A stretch of 10,000 nt of DNA from Magnetospirillum sp. (GCA_020217035.1 JAIWOG010000245.1:1-10000), one strand, 5' to 3'; numbered from the stretch's first letter, positions 1 to 8,365 are shown. Made by a program: numbers and translations. Notes: generated by a model not told the origin, from the letters alone.

Positions 1-992
1 GCCTCGTCGGTCCAGAAGGTTTCATCGTTTCGCGGTTCGGGCGCGGGAGGCTGGGGCAGCAGCAGTCGCGCCAGCGACATGGCCGAGATGGGCGACAGGC
101 CGCTGGCCACGTGCGGGCTGGCCGACACGTCGCACAACGCCAGTTGCCCGGCCTCGGCCGCCGCCAGCATGGACCCCAGACGCCTGGTGGTGTCCAGCCT
201 TGTGGTGAACAGCCGGGTGGCGCCGACGGTGGCGAAAGCCTCGGCGATCTCGGCGGCTTCCATTGGATCGCCGCCGGCGGCCATCACCAGCAGGGGCTCG
301 ACGTCGGCGGCTTCGATCATGGCTTGCAGGTAATCCAGGTCCGATTGCCTGAACGGGTTCAGCCCGGGGCTGTCGATGACGATCAGGTCATGCATGCCGG
401 TGGCGTTTTCCACCGCGCGACGCAACGAATCGGGGCCACGGGCCTTGACCAGTTCGATTTCCATGATGCGAGTGAAGGCGGCCAATTGTTCCACCGCCCC
501 GGCCCGCATGTTGTCGCAGGTGATGATGCCCACCTGGCGGCTGCGCAACACGGCGCGGGCCGCCAGCTTGGCGGCGGCGATGGACTTTCCCGAACCGGGC
601 GGCCCCACCAGCATGAAGGGGCGCGGCGCCGAATGTTCGGGCAGCGGCGCGAAGGTGAAGCCGGCTTCCAGCGCGGCGGCGCAGGCCAGGGTGGGGTCGC
701 CGATCTCGCTGGTGCGCGCCGCGTTGACCAGACGCTCGGCCAGACGCGGCGGCAAATTGTGCGGCTCCAGTGCCGCCTTGAGGGTGTCGGCGGCGGAAGA
801 GGCGCTGGATTCCTCCAACAATTCCGCCACCGCCATGTCGGCGTCGGCGGGCTCCAGCGCCGCGGTGATGCGCACCCCCTTGGACCCGGCGGCCCTTTGG
901 GTCGAGACGATGATCGCCTCGTCGCCCAACTCGATGCGCACCAGTTCCATGGCCTCGGCCATGGTGGGGGCGGTGAAGGATTTGAGCCTCAT
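1..992 (-). CDS. flhF: Flagellar biosynthesis GTPase FlhF (3' end cut by window edge)
   Basis: SRP-family GTPase at the membrane and cell pole; in polar flagellates FlhF sets flagellar position and number. I translated the minus strand from ATG at 992: about 330 open codons run off the left edge with no stop. The start MRLKSF matches the conserved FlhF N-terminus, so I prefer it to the nearby internal ATGs. A variable N-terminal region (about 1-120) precedes the G domain. The P-loop GPPGSGKS lies at about 130-137, the G2-like DNMRAGA at about 160-166, the DxxG motif DSPG at about 207-210 and a TRLD at about 264-267 where TKLD is usual. A proline-rich tail begins near 313. The gene starts 37 bases after the flhA stop, and a G-rich run about 12 bases upstream is only a weak ribosome binding site. 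The motifs diverge from textbook FlhF, so GTPase activity is uncertain. The family call is fairly sure. Confidence 0.85.
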   Translation of the reverse strand, partial: MRLKSFTAPTMAEAMELVRIELGDEAIIVSTQRAAGSKGVRITAALEPADADMAVAELLEESSASSAADTLKAALEPHNLPPRLAERLVNAARTSEIGDPTLACAAALEAGFTFAPLPEHSAPRPFMLVGPPGSGKSIAAAKLAARAVLRSRQVGIITCDNMRAGAVEQLAAFTRIMEIELVKARGPDSLRRAVENATGMHDLIVIDSPGLNPFRQSDLDYLQAMIEAADVEPLLVMAAGGDPMEAAEIAEAFATVGATRLFTTRLDTTRRLGSMLAAAEAGQLALCDVSASPHVASGLSPISAMSLARLLLPQPPAPEPRNDETFWTDE

Positions 993-1007
993 GGCTTAGA
1001 CGCGCCC

Positions 1008-1043
1008 CCCATCAGATTTGCCCCGCCCATCAGATCTGCCCCA
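1008..1043 (-). repeat. 18-bp tandem duplication across the flhA stop codon
   Basis: Two adjacent 18-base units (1008-1025 and 1026-1043) match at 16 of 18 positions. On the minus strand each contains a GGGCA(G/A)ATCTGATGG core. The upstream unit encodes the last residues of FlhA (GQI) and its TGA stop. The second unit repeats GQI and TGA in the same frame just after the stop, so readthrough would add only WAGQI before a second TGA. It fills much of the 37-base flhA-flhF gap. It looks like a slippage duplication that has begun to diverge. Confidence 0.85.
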
Positions 1044-3156
1044 ACGTCTTGATCTTCGCCTTCGGGTGAATTTCGGCCTGGCTCATCACCACGGTGATGG
1101 GGCGGAAGCGTTCGATGATCGAGCGCACATAGGGGCGCACCATGGGGCTGGTCAGCAGCACCGGCGTCTCGCCCTGCATGGCGAAGCGTTCGAAGGTCTG
1201 ACGCGTCTTGGTGATGAAGTCCTGCAATTGCGACGGCGACATGGACAATTGCTTTTCCTCGCCCTGGCCGACCAGGGCTTCGGCGAAGGCCTGTTCCCAT
1301 TCCGGCGACAGCGTGACCAGCGGGATGAACCCCTGGTGGCCGGTATTGAGGTCGGAAATCTGCCGGGCCAGGCGCGAACGCACATGCTCGGTGATCATGG
1401 TGACGTTGCGGGTGTGGCCGCAGGCCTCGGCGATGCCTTCCAGGATGGTGGACAGGTCGCGGATGGACACCCGCTCGTTCAGCAGGTTCTGCAACACGCG
1501 TTGCAGGGCGCCGACGGTGATCTGCGCCGGAATCAGCTCGCCCACCAGCTTCTGGTGTTCCTTGTCCAACTCGTCCAGCAGCTTCTGGGTCTCGGCGTGG
1601 GACAACAATTCCGACATGTTGTCCTTGATCACCTCGGTCAGGTGGGTGGTGATGACGGTGGGCGGGTCGACCACGGTATAGCCCCGGAACAGCGCTTCCT
1701 CGCGGTTGGTGGGGTCCACCCACATGGCGGGCAGGCCGAAGGTGGGTTCCTTGGTCTTCTCGCCGGGCAGGGTGATCTCGTCGCCACGCGGATCCATGAT
1801 CAGCAATTGGTTGGGCCGCAGGTCGCCACGTCCCGATTCCACTTCCTTGATGTAGATGACATAGGAATTGGCCGGCAATTGCATGTTGTCCTGGATGCGC
1901 ACCGACGGCATGACGAAGCCCACCTCGCCGGCCATGGCGCGGCGCAGGCTCTTGATCTGGTCGGTCAGCTTGACGCCCTTGGGGTTGTTGATCAGTTGCA
2001 GCAGCCCATAGCCAAGTTCCAGGCGCACCATGTCGATGCGCAGCGCGGTGGCGATGGGCTCTTCGGCGACGGGGGCGCTTTGCAGGGCCAGTTCCTGGGC
2101 CTCGACCGCCTCGCGTTCGGTCTTGGCCCGCTGCGCCTTGTCCATGAAATAGGCGCCCACCGCCATGCCACCCCCCAGAAGGGCGAAAGGCAGGAACGGC
2201 ATGTTGGGCACCAGGGCCAACAGGAAGATCAGGCCGGCGGCGGTGCCGACGGCGCGGGGATAGCCACCCAACTGGGCGCCCAGGGCGCGGTCGACGCTGT
2301 CCTGGACACCGGCCTTGGTCACCAGCATGCCGGCGGCCACCGACACCAACAGCGCCGGCACCTGGCTGACCAGGCCGTCGCCGGCGGTCAGCTTGGTGTA
2401 AAGGTCGGCGGCCTCGGCGAAACTGAGACCGTTCTGGGCCATGCCGATGATCATGCCGGCGATGACGTTGATGGCGGTGATCAGCAGCCCGGCGATGGCG
2501 TCGCCGCGCACGAATTTCGACGCGCCGTCCATGGCGCCGAAGAACTGGCTTTCCTGTTCCAGTTCGGCACGCCGCTTCTTGGCGTCGTCCTCGTTGATCA
2601 GCCCGGCCGACAAATCGGCGTCGATGGCCATCTGCTTGCCGGGCATGGCGTCCAGGGTGAAGCGGGCCGCCACTTCGGCGATACGCCCCGAACCCTTGGT
2701 GATGACCACGAAGTTGACGATCACCAGGATGGCGAAAACGATGATGCCGATGACGAAGTTGCCGCCCATGATGAATTCGGCGAAGGCGGCGATGACCTGA
2801 CCGGCCCCGTCCAGCCCCTCGTGGCCGTGCCCCAGGATCAGACGGGTGGACGCCAGGTTCAGCGCCAGCCGGATCAGCGTCGCCAGCAGCAGAACGGTGG
2901 GGAACGAGGAAAATTGCAGCGGCTTCTCGATGAAGATCGAGACCATCAGGATGAGAACGGAAAAGGTCAGCGAGAAGGCCAGGCCCAAATCCAGCAGCCA
3001 GGGCGGCATGGGCAGGATGAGGACGGCCAGGACCAGGACCACGCCGATGGCCAGGGCCACGTCGCCACGCCGCGCAGCCGTCGCCAGACGCCCCCAGGTG
3101 GCGCGGGCTTCGCCCATGGCGGCCATGCCGCCGCCTTGTGCCGGTCCGTCAGCCAT
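1030..3156 (-). CDS. flhA: Flagellar export gate protein FlhA
   Basis: FlhA is the large inner-membrane subunit of the flagellar type III export gate; it couples proton flow to export and its cytoplasmic ring docks chaperone-substrate complexes. The product has 708 residues, a normal length (about 690-710). After a short Ala/Gly-rich cytoplasmic start there are about eight hydrophobic segments between residues 33 and 340. The FHIPEP signature loop lies at about 154-182 (GRIAEVAARFTLDAMPGKQM, then AIDADL), between membrane segments four and five. Residues from about 345 to the end form the soluble FlhA-C domain. ATG at 3156 lies 17 bases after the flbD stop, with a GGATG stretch upstream as a weak ribosome binding site; ATGs at codons 11 and 14 are possible alternatives. 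It sits between flbD and flhF, as in other alphaproteobacterial loci. Identity is very secure. Confidence 0.97.
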   Translation of the reverse strand: MADGPAQGGGMAAMGEARATWGRLATAARRGDVALAIGVVLVLAVLILPMPPWLLDLGLAFSLTFSVLILMVSIFIEKPLQFSSFPTVLLLATLIRLALNLASTRLILGHGHEGLDGAGQVIAAFAEFIMGGNFVIGIIVFAILVIVNFVVITKGSGRIAEVAARFTLDAMPGKQMAIDADLSAGLINEDDAKKRRAELEQESQFFGAMDGASKFVRGDAIAGLLITAINVIAGMIIGMAQNGLSFAEAADLYTKLTAGDGLVSQVPALLVSVAAGMLVTKAGVQDSVDRALGAQLGGYPRAVGTAAGLIFLLALVPNMPFLPFALLGGGMAVGAYFMDKAQRAKTEREAVEAQELALQSAPVAEEPIATALRIDMVRLELGYGLLQLINNPKGVKLTDQIKSLRRAMAGEVGFVMPSVRIQDNMQLPANSYVIYIKEVESGRGDLRPNQLLIMDPRGDEITLPGEKTKEPTFGLPAMWVDPTNREEALFRGYTVVDPPTVITTHLTEVIKDNMSELLSHAETQKLLDELDKEHQKLVGELIPAQITVGALQRVLQNLLNERVSIRDLSTILEGIAEACGHTRNVTMITEHVRSRLARQISDLNTGHQGFIPLVTLSPEWEQAFAEALVGQGEEKQLSMSPSQLQDFITKTRQTFERFAMQGETPVLLTSPMVRPYVRSIIERFRPITVVMSQAEIHPKAKIKTLGQI

Positions 3157-3173
3157 CGCTCACATCCATCCCC

Positions 3174-4541
3174 TCAATAGGCCGGCTCGCCGCCAGCGGG
3201 GGGTGGCACCGCCACCCCTTCCTCGGAATATTGCTTCAGCTTGTTCCTGAGCGTGCGGATCGAGATGCCCAGGATGTTGGCGGCGTGGGTGCGGTTGCCC
3301 AAGCAATGGGACAGGGTGTCGATGATCAGGTCGCGCTCGACCTCGGCCACCGTCTTGCCCACCAGCCCGCTGGTCGAGGCGCCGACCACCGACTGCGCCG
3401 TCTGCGCCACTTGGGCGACCATGGGGTCCTGGGCACCGCCCAAGGGGGCTCCGGTCAGCATGATGGCGTCAGCGCCGATTTCGTGACCCGAAGCCAGCAA
3501 CACGGCGCGATGCATGGTGTTTTCCAGCTCGCGCACGTTGCCGCGCCAGGCATGGCGTACCAGCATCTGGCGGGCCTCGGCGGTCAGCGGCCGGGGAGCC
3601 ACGCCGTTGACGTCGGCGTATTTGCGGGCGAAATGTTCGGCCAGGATGGGGATATCCAGCGGCCGTTCGCGCAAGCTGGGCAGCGCCAGGTTGACCACGT
3701 TCAGGCGATAGAACAGGTCCTCGCGGAAGCCGCCCTGGCGCACATAGTCTTCCAGGTTGCGGTTCGAGGTGGCGACGATGCGCACATCCACCTTGACCGG
3801 CTGGCTGCCACCGACGCGGTCGATCTCGCGTTCCTGGATGGCGCGCAGCAATTTGGCTTGCAGGCGGATGTCCATTTCCGAGATTTCGTCCAGCAGCAGC
3901 GTGCCGCCATTGGCTTCCTCGAACTTGCCGATGCGCCGCGCCACGGCGCCGGTAAACGCCCCCTTTTCATGGCCGAACAATTCGCTTTCCAGCAGGTTTT
4001 CCGGGATGGCGGCGCAGTTGACGGCGACGAAGCGGCCCTTGGCGCGGGGGCTTTTGTTGTGGATGAAGCGGGCCATCAATTCCTTGCCGGTGCCCGATTC
4101 GCCGGTGATCAGGATCGACGCGTGCGAGCCGGCCACCTGTTCGGCCAGTTTCATGGTCTGGGTCATGCGCGGGTCTTTGTAGACGATGGCATGGTTGTCG
4201 GCGGTGACGGCGGCCAGCACGGCGGCGATCAGCTCGGCGTCGGGCGGCAGCGGGATGTATTCCTTGGCCCCGGCCTTGATGGCGCGGACGGCGGCCGAGG
4301 CGTCCGACGCGATGCCGCAGGCGATCACCGGCAGGGTGATGCGTTCGCTTTCCAGGCATTCGATCAGCCGGTGCACGTCGCGGCGCACGTCGACCATCAC
4401 CAGGTCGGCGCCCTGGCCGCGCAGGAATTCCAGCCCCTGGTCAACATCCTCGGCGATGCTGACCTTGGCGCCCCGCGCCATGGCGATCTGGCTGGCGGCG
4501 CCGATCTGGCCGTCCATGGCGCCGATGATCAGAAGTCGCAT
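3174..4541 (-). CDS. flbD: Sigma-54-dependent flagellar transcriptional activator FlbD
   Basis: NtrC-family activator that in Caulobacter binds enhancers of late flagellar genes and drives RpoN promoters, under control of the trans-acting factor FliX. The 455-residue protein has three parts. The receiver-like domain (about 1-115) keeps an Asp at 51 (VMVDV) but lacks the usual acidic pair near the N-terminus and the Lys of the KP motif. The AAA+ domain (about 120-350) has Walker A GESGTGKE (147-154), the sigma-54 contact loop GAFTGA (194-199), Walker B LLLDEI (215-220) and the GNVRELE segment (334-340). A Fis-type helix-turn-helix (about 400-437, ending NILGISIRTLRNKLKQY) follows. The start MRLLIIG is the normal FlbD beginning, 12 bases after the fliN stop with GGGGGA upstream. 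The closest alternative is a generic NtrC-type regulator, but the degenerate receiver and operon position favour FlbD. Confidence 0.95.
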   Translation of the reverse strand: MRLLIIGAMDGQIGAASQIAMARGAKVSIAEDVDQGLEFLRGQGADLVMVDVRRDVHRLIECLESERITLPVIACGIASDASAAVRAIKAGAKEYIPLPPDAELIAAVLAAVTADNHAIVYKDPRMTQTMKLAEQVAGSHASILITGESGTGKELMARFIHNKSPRAKGRFVAVNCAAIPENLLESELFGHEKGAFTGAVARRIGKFEEANGGTLLLDEISEMDIRLQAKLLRAIQEREIDRVGGSQPVKVDVRIVATSNRNLEDYVRQGGFREDLFYRLNVVNLALPSLRERPLDIPILAEHFARKYADVNGVAPRPLTAEARQMLVRHAWRGNVRELENTMHRAVLLASGHEIGADAIMLTGAPLGGAQDPMVAQVAQTAQSVVGASTSGLVGKTVAEVERDLIIDTLSHCLGNRTHAANILGISIRTLRNKLKQYSEEGVAVPPPAGGEPAY

Positions 4542-4553
4542 GGCCCGTCCCCC

Positions 4554-4877
4554 TTAACCGCGATCGGTCTTGATGATTTCGGTCATGGTCACGCCCAGGC
4601 GATCTTCCACCACCACCACCTCGCCGCGGGCGACCAGGCGGTTGTTGACGTAGATGTCGATGGCCTCGCCCACCTTGCGGTCCAGTTCCACCACCGCGCC
4701 ACGTCCCAGTTTCAGCAACTGGTTGACCTGCATGTTGGCCTTGCCCAGCACGGCGGAAACCTGCACCGGAATGTCGTAGACGGCTTCCAGGTCGCGGGCC
4801 GAGCGCGGCCCCTCCACCAGTTCCTGAGCCCGGCTGTCGTTTTCAGGAATGAAGTCGTTCAGTTCGAAATCGGCCAT
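4554..4877 (-). CDS. fliN: Flagellar motor switch protein FliN
   Basis: FliN forms the base of the cytoplasmic C-ring with FliM, binds FliH so that export cargo reaches the basal body, and takes part in switching rotation. The 107-residue product has a short acidic N-terminal tail (1-28) and one SpoA domain (about 30-103). That domain carries the typical run IPVQVSAVLGKANMQVNQLL, then GRGAVVELDR, IYVNNRLVARGEVVV and LGVTMTEII. Length is normal for alphaproteobacteria. The start at 4877 is supported by the clearest ribosome binding site in the window, GGAGGA at 4884-4889, six bases upstream. It lies 30 bases after the fliH stop, with a small hairpin between them. FliM is not encoded in this window. 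Identity is secure. Confidence 0.95.
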   Translation of the reverse strand: MADFELNDFIPENDSRAQELVEGPRSARDLEAVYDIPVQVSAVLGKANMQVNQLLKLGRGAVVELDRKVGEAIDIYVNNRLVARGEVVVVEDRLGVTMTEIIKTDRG

Positions 4878-4883
4878 GTCCTA

Positions 4884-4889
4884 TCCTCC
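4884..4889 (-). promoter_or_regulatory. Strong ribosome binding site of fliN
   Basis: GGAGGA lies six bases before the fliN ATG. It is the best Shine-Dalgarno match among the genes of this operon and fixes the fliN start. A stoichiometric reason is plausible, since the C-ring needs more FliN copies than most neighbouring products, but this is inference. Confidence 0.75.
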
Positions 4890-4891
4890 GC

Positions 4892-4908
4892 AACCGGGTT
4901 GCCCGGTT
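4892..4908 (-). repeat. Perfect inverted repeat in the fliH-fliN gap
   Basis: Seven-base arms (AACCGGG and CCCGGTT) flank a three-base loop. In the transcript the hairpin begins inside the fliH stop codon (4908-4910) and ends three bases before the fliN ribosome binding site. No U-tract follows, so it is not a rho-independent terminator. It could slow decay, set the fliH/fliN ratio or insulate fliN initiation; that is inference. Confidence 0.6.
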
Positions 4909-5588
4909 TATTCCGCGTCGCGTTCCCGGCGACGTTCCGGCGGCGCCAAGGCGTGCTCCACCGCCGCCTCGATATCCGCCATCAGCCGCGCCTGGTCCCG
5001 TTCGGCGCCGCCATCGGTCCATTCGACCCGGCAATCGCCCAATTCCAACCGGTCGTCGGCTTGCACCACCACGCGACCTTCGAAGCCGCGCCCCTGGACC
5101 ACCGCCTCCAACTGTTCGCGCACGCCGTCCACCAAGGGGGCGGCGACGCGGACGATGATGCGGGGCTCGTCCAGCACGTGACCCACCACTTCCTCGACCA
5201 CCCGGGTCACTTCCTCGAAGGCGTGGGCCTCGCAGGCGGCGGGCAGCATCTTCTTCAAGATGGACATGGCCACCCTGACGGCGGCCCGGGCATTGGCGTC
5301 GTTGGCTTCTTCCTGCTGGCGGTGCACCTGGTCCATTTGCTGGGTCAGGGTCGCCAAGGCGGCGGCCAAGGCTCGTTCGGTGGCGGCGGCGGCCTCGGCC
5401 ATGCCGGCCTGGTGGCCTTCGGCAAAGGCCGCCTCGCGGGTCAGCAGCAACTCCTCTTCCGAGAACATCGGCGGCGGTGGTTCCGGTTCCGGCTCGGGCT
5501 CGTCCTCGACCACCATCTCCGCCGGCGCCGGCTTCTCGGGGTGCGGGTGGTCGAAGTCCAGGTCGAACATGTATCTGCGTTCGGCCAT
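4908..5588 (-). CDS. fliH: Flagellar export ATPase regulator FliH (FlbE type)
   Basis: FliH holds the export ATPase FliI as an FliH2-FliI complex and links it to FliN at the C-ring; the Caulobacter counterpart is FlbE. The 226-residue product has a short start, then an acidic Pro-Glu stretch (about 28-40, EDEPEPEPEPPPP). A long Ala/Gln/Glu-rich helix follows (about 44-110), probably a coiled coil. The C-terminal domain has DEPRIIVRVAAPLVDGV near 140-155 and GDCRVEWTDGGAERD at about 184-198, the most diagnostic motif of the family. The ATG at 5588 is only three bases after the fliG stop, so translation is probably coupled. An ATG seven codons in (5570) could also serve. The weakly conserved N-terminus is normal for this family. 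FliI is not in the window. Confidence 0.9.
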   Translation of the reverse strand: MAERRYMFDLDFDHPHPEKPAPAEMVVEDEPEPEPEPPPPMFSEEELLLTREAAFAEGHQAGMAEAAAATERALAAALATLTQQMDQVHRQQEEANDANARAAVRVAMSILKKMLPAACEAHAFEEVTRVVEEVVGHVLDEPRIIVRVAAPLVDGVREQLEAVVQGRGFEGRVVVQADDRLELGDCRVEWTDGGAERDQARLMADIEAAVEHALAPPERRRERDAE

Positions 5589-5591
5589 GGG

Positions 5592-6611
5592 CTAGTACAC
5601 CAGCTCGTCTTCTTCGCGACCTTCGGAAATGACGATCTGGCCCGACGCCGCCAGTTCCTTGGCCATGACCACGATCAGCGACTGAGCCTGGTCGACGTCG
5701 CGCAGACGCACCGGGCCCTGGGCCTCCATGTCTTCCCTCAGCATCTTGCCGGCACGTTCCGACATGTTCTTGAAGAACAAATCCTTGACCGCGTCGGAAG
5801 CGCCCTTCAACGCCAAAGCCAGCTTGTCCTTCTCGACCTGACGCAGCAGGGTCTGGACGCCGGCGGCATCCAGGCGCACCAGATCCTCGAAGGTGAACAT
5901 CAGCGCCTTGATCTTTTCCGCCGATTCGCGGTTGCGCTCTTCCAGGGCCGACATGAAGCGGTTTTCGGCGTTGCGGTCCAAATTGTTGAAGATGTCCGCC
6001 ATCATTTCGTGGGCGTCGCGGCGCTGGGTGCGGGCCAGGTTGGTCATGAATTCGGTGCGCAGGGTCTTTTCGACGCCGTCCAACACTTCCTTCTGCACCG
6101 CTTCCATGCGCAGCATGCGCATCACCACTTCCATGGCGAAGTTTTCCGGCAGGATCGACAGCACGCGCGCCGCGTGGTCGGGCTTGATCTTGGCGATGAC
6201 CACGGCGACGGTCTGCGGGTATTCGTTCTTCAGGTAGTTGGCCAGCACCTGTTCGTTGACGTTGCCCAGCTTGTCCCACATGGTGCGGCCGGCCGGGCCG
6301 CGGATTTCTTCCAGGATCTGCTGCACGCGATCTTTCGGCAGCGACTTCATCAGCAGGCGTTCGGTGGTGTCCACCGAGCCCACCAGCGAACCGGTGGACG
6401 ACAACTGGTCGGCGAATTCCACGAACAGGCGTTCGACGATGGAAGACGACACCGTGCCCAAGGACGCCATCACCTGCGACAATTCCTTGATCTCGTCGTC
6501 GCCCATCATCGAGAACAACTTGACCGAATGTTCCTCGCCCAAGGACAGCATCATGATGCCGGCCTTTTGCGGACCGGTCAGCGAGCGGTAATCCTCTTTC
6601 ACGCGGGCCAT
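5592..6611 (-). CDS. fliG: Flagellar motor switch protein FliG
   Basis: FliG is the rotor protein that joins the MS ring to the C-ring and meets the stator to produce torque. At 339 residues it has normal length. The N-terminal domain (about 8-100) binds the FliF C-terminus. The middle domain has [12 protein letters not shown] at about 131-142, where the family EHPQT motif has Tyr in place of His. An MFTFEDL (MFxF hinge motif) lies at 238-244. The C-terminal domain carries the charged torque helix around 285-303 ([20 protein letters not shown]), with Arg, Glu and Asp close to the positions needed in enteric FliG. The start [13 protein letters not shown] at 6611 has AGGAG nine bases upstream and lies 21 bases after the fliF stop. 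It sits between fliF and fliH, the partners of its two ends. Identity is secure. Confidence 0.97.
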   Translation of the reverse strand: MARVKEDYRSLTGPQKAGIMMLSLGEEHSVKLFSMMGDDEIKELSQVMASLGTVSSSIVERLFVEFADQLSSTGSLVGSVDTTERLLMKSLPKDRVQQILEEIRGPAGRTMWDKLGNVNEQVLANYLKNEYPQTVAVVIAKIKPDHAARVLSILPENFAMEVVMRMLRMEAVQKEVLDGVEKTLRTEFMTNLARTQRRDAHEMMADIFNNLDRNAENRFMSALEERNRESAEKIKALMFTFEDLVRLDAAGVQTLLRQVEKDKLALALKGASDAVKDLFFKNMSERAGKMLREDMEAQGPVRLRDVDQAQSLIVVMAKELAASGQIVISEGREEDELVY

Positions 6612-6632
6612 GGCGGGGCGCTCCTAAACGGC

Positions 6633-8294
6633 TCAGGCTTCCTGGTAAAGCCAGTTGCGGATGATGGACAAAGCCTCTTCCGGATGCTTGTCGACGATTT
6701 CGCCGATTTTCCTTATGGACGAAGCTTTCACGCGGCCTTCCACCTTGTCGATGTCGATCAGTTCGTCGGCGATCACCTCTTCCTCGCCGCCCAGGGCCGG
6801 GGCCGGCATGGCGGGAGCACCGGGGCCGGCCAGTTGCGGCACGCCGGAACCGTCGGCGGTCAGCAGGCGGCGGCCGTCGGGACCGACTTGGCCTTGCATG
6901 CTTTCGATGGCGCGGCCGATCAGCGGACGCAGCACCAACAGCAGGAACAAGATGGCGACGATGGACAATCCCAAGTTGGACGCGATCTTTTCCACGAAGT
7001 CGCGACGCATGCCGAAGATGAACTCGCCCGGTTCCTCGGCGGCGTATTGTTCCTCGCCGCCGGCGAACTGCATGGACACCACCTTGACCTGGTCCTGGCG
7101 GGTGCGGTCGAAACCGATGGCGTTACGTACCAGTTCCTCCAGCTTGGCCAGTTCTTCCGGCGTGCGGTCGCGATAGGTCTTGGTGCCGTCGGCCGCCACG
7201 TCGTAGACGCCGTCCACCAGCACGGCGGCGGTGACGCGACGGATCTCGCCCATCTCGCGCACCGTGTTCTTGACCTTCTTGGAAATCTCGTAATTGACGG
7301 TTTCCTGGGTCTTGCCGGCCTTGGACGACGACCGGTTGGACGAATTGGACGCGGCGTTGGGATCGGGCAGGTTGTTGGTGACCGAAACGTTGGGCGGCTC
7401 GCCCTCGGTGCTTTCCTCGTTCTCGTTGACGGTGACCTGGCTGCGTACCACCTGACTTTCGGGGTCATAGGTCTCTTCGGTGGTGACCGCGCGGGACATG
7501 TCCATTTCCACCGCCACCTCGGCACGCACGCGGCCCGGCCCCAAGGACCGTTCCAGCATGCCCTCGATGGTCCTGGCCAGGCGGCCCTCGGTATTCATCT
7601 TCAGGGATTCGGCGTTCTCGGCCGCCTGTTCCTGGTCGTTGTCGTAGCCCTTGGCCAGCAGCGTCCCCTTGTCGTCGACGATGGAGATGCGGTTGGGCTT
7701 CATCTTGGGCACGGCGGCGGCGATCAAATGCTGGATGGCGGTGACCTGGCCCTTGTCCAGGCGTGCCGCCCCTTGCATCTTCAGGATCACCGAGGCGCTG
7801 GGTTCGTTGGCTTCGCGGGCGAAAGCCTCGCGCTTGGGCAGCACCAGGTGGACGCGGGCCACCTTGACCTTGTCGATGGACCGGATGGTGCGCGCCAACT
7901 CGCCTTCCAGGGCACGGACGTAATTGATGTTCTGCTGGAAGCTGGTGGAAGACAGGGCGTCTTGCTTGTCGAACAACTCATAGCCGGCGACCCGGCCCAC
8001 CGCCGGCATGGCCTGTTCGGCCATGCGCACGCGAAGCTCGTTCTTCTTGTCCTTGGGCACCCAGATTTCGGCGCCGTCCTTCCTGACCTCGAAAGGCACC
8101 TTCTCGGCGGCCAGCTTCTCGACGATGGCCTTGGAATCGCCCATCTCAAGCTCGCCGTACAGCAACTCCATCTGCGGCGCGGCGACGCGGCTCATCAGAT
8201 AGATGAAGAACCCCAGGATCGACACGCCGACACCGGCGATCGCCGCCAAGCGCATGGGGCCAAGGCCACGCATCATCTGCATAAAGGCGTTCAC
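6633..8294 (-). CDS. fliF: Flagellar MS-ring protein FliF
   Basis: FliF forms the inner-membrane MS ring, the first structure of the basal body, and houses the export gate. From GTG at 8294 the protein is about 553 residues: membrane helix 1 (RLAAIAGVGVSILGFFIYLM, about 15-34), a periplasmic part with ring-building motifs such as YELFDKQDALSSTSFQQNIN and RVHLVLPKREAF, a Ser/Asn-rich linker (about 315-325), membrane helix 2 (about 438-456), and a cytoplasmic tail ending SSIRKIGEIVDKHPEEALSI, the FliG-binding region. The frame is open back to a TTG at 8348, which would add 18 residues unlike other FliF starts. I prefer GTG because VNAFMQMMRGLG resembles alphaproteobacterial FliF N-termini, GGGATGA lies seven bases upstream, and a likely promoter sits close to the TTG. 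An ATG at 8282 is also possible. It is the first gene of the operon. The product is certain; the start is not. Confidence 0.93.
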   Translation of the reverse strand: MNAFMQMMRGLGPMRLAAIAGVGVSILGFFIYLMSRVAAPQMELLYGELEMGDSKAIVEKLAAEKVPFEVRKDGAEIWVPKDKKNELRVRMAEQAMPAVGRVAGYELFDKQDALSSTSFQQNINYVRALEGELARTIRSIDKVKVARVHLVLPKREAFAREANEPSASVILKMQGAARLDKGQVTAIQHLIAAAVPKMKPNRISIVDDKGTLLAKGYDNDQEQAAENAESLKMNTEGRLARTIEGMLERSLGPGRVRAEVAVEMDMSRAVTTEETYDPESQVVRSQVTVNENEESTEGEPPNVSVTNNLPDPNAASNSSNRSSSKAGKTQETVNYEISKKVKNTVREMGEIRRVTAAVLVDGVYDVAADGTKTYRDRTPEELAKLEELVRNAIGFDRTRQDQVKVVSMQFAGGEEQYAAEEPGEFIFGMRRDFVEKIASNLGLSIVAILFLLLVLRPLIGRAIESMQGQVGPDGRRLLTADGSGVPQLAGPGAPAMPAPALGGEEEVIADELIDIDKVEGRVKASSIRKIGEIVDKHPEEALSIIRNWLYQEA

Positions 8295-8365
8295 GTCGAG
8301 GTCATCCCAATCGGCCAGCGGGACGGGCACAGTGCCCAGTTCTGGCAAGGTAAGCCCGCAAGCTT

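Noticed and set aside
989..1723. Minus-strand open frame of 244 codons overlapping the flhA 3' end
   Set aside because: Off-frame shadow rich in Arg, Gly, Pro and His; it conflicts with the conserved FlhA C-terminal domain and the FlhF start.
1018..3180. Plus-strand open frame of 720 codons, antisense to flhA
   Set aside because: Codon-register shadow of flhA with low-complexity His/Gln/Gly/Asp composition; flhA itself is unmistakable.
4843..6279. Minus-strand open frame of 478 codons overlapping fliG and fliH in another frame
   Set aside because: Arg/Gly/Pro-rich translation typical of an off-frame read in GC-rich DNA, spanning two real genes.
8294..8348. N-terminal extension of FliF from TTG at 8348
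   Set aside because: Kept only as an alternative. The 18 added residues do not look like FliF, TTG lacks a clear ribosome binding site, and the likely promoter is too close.
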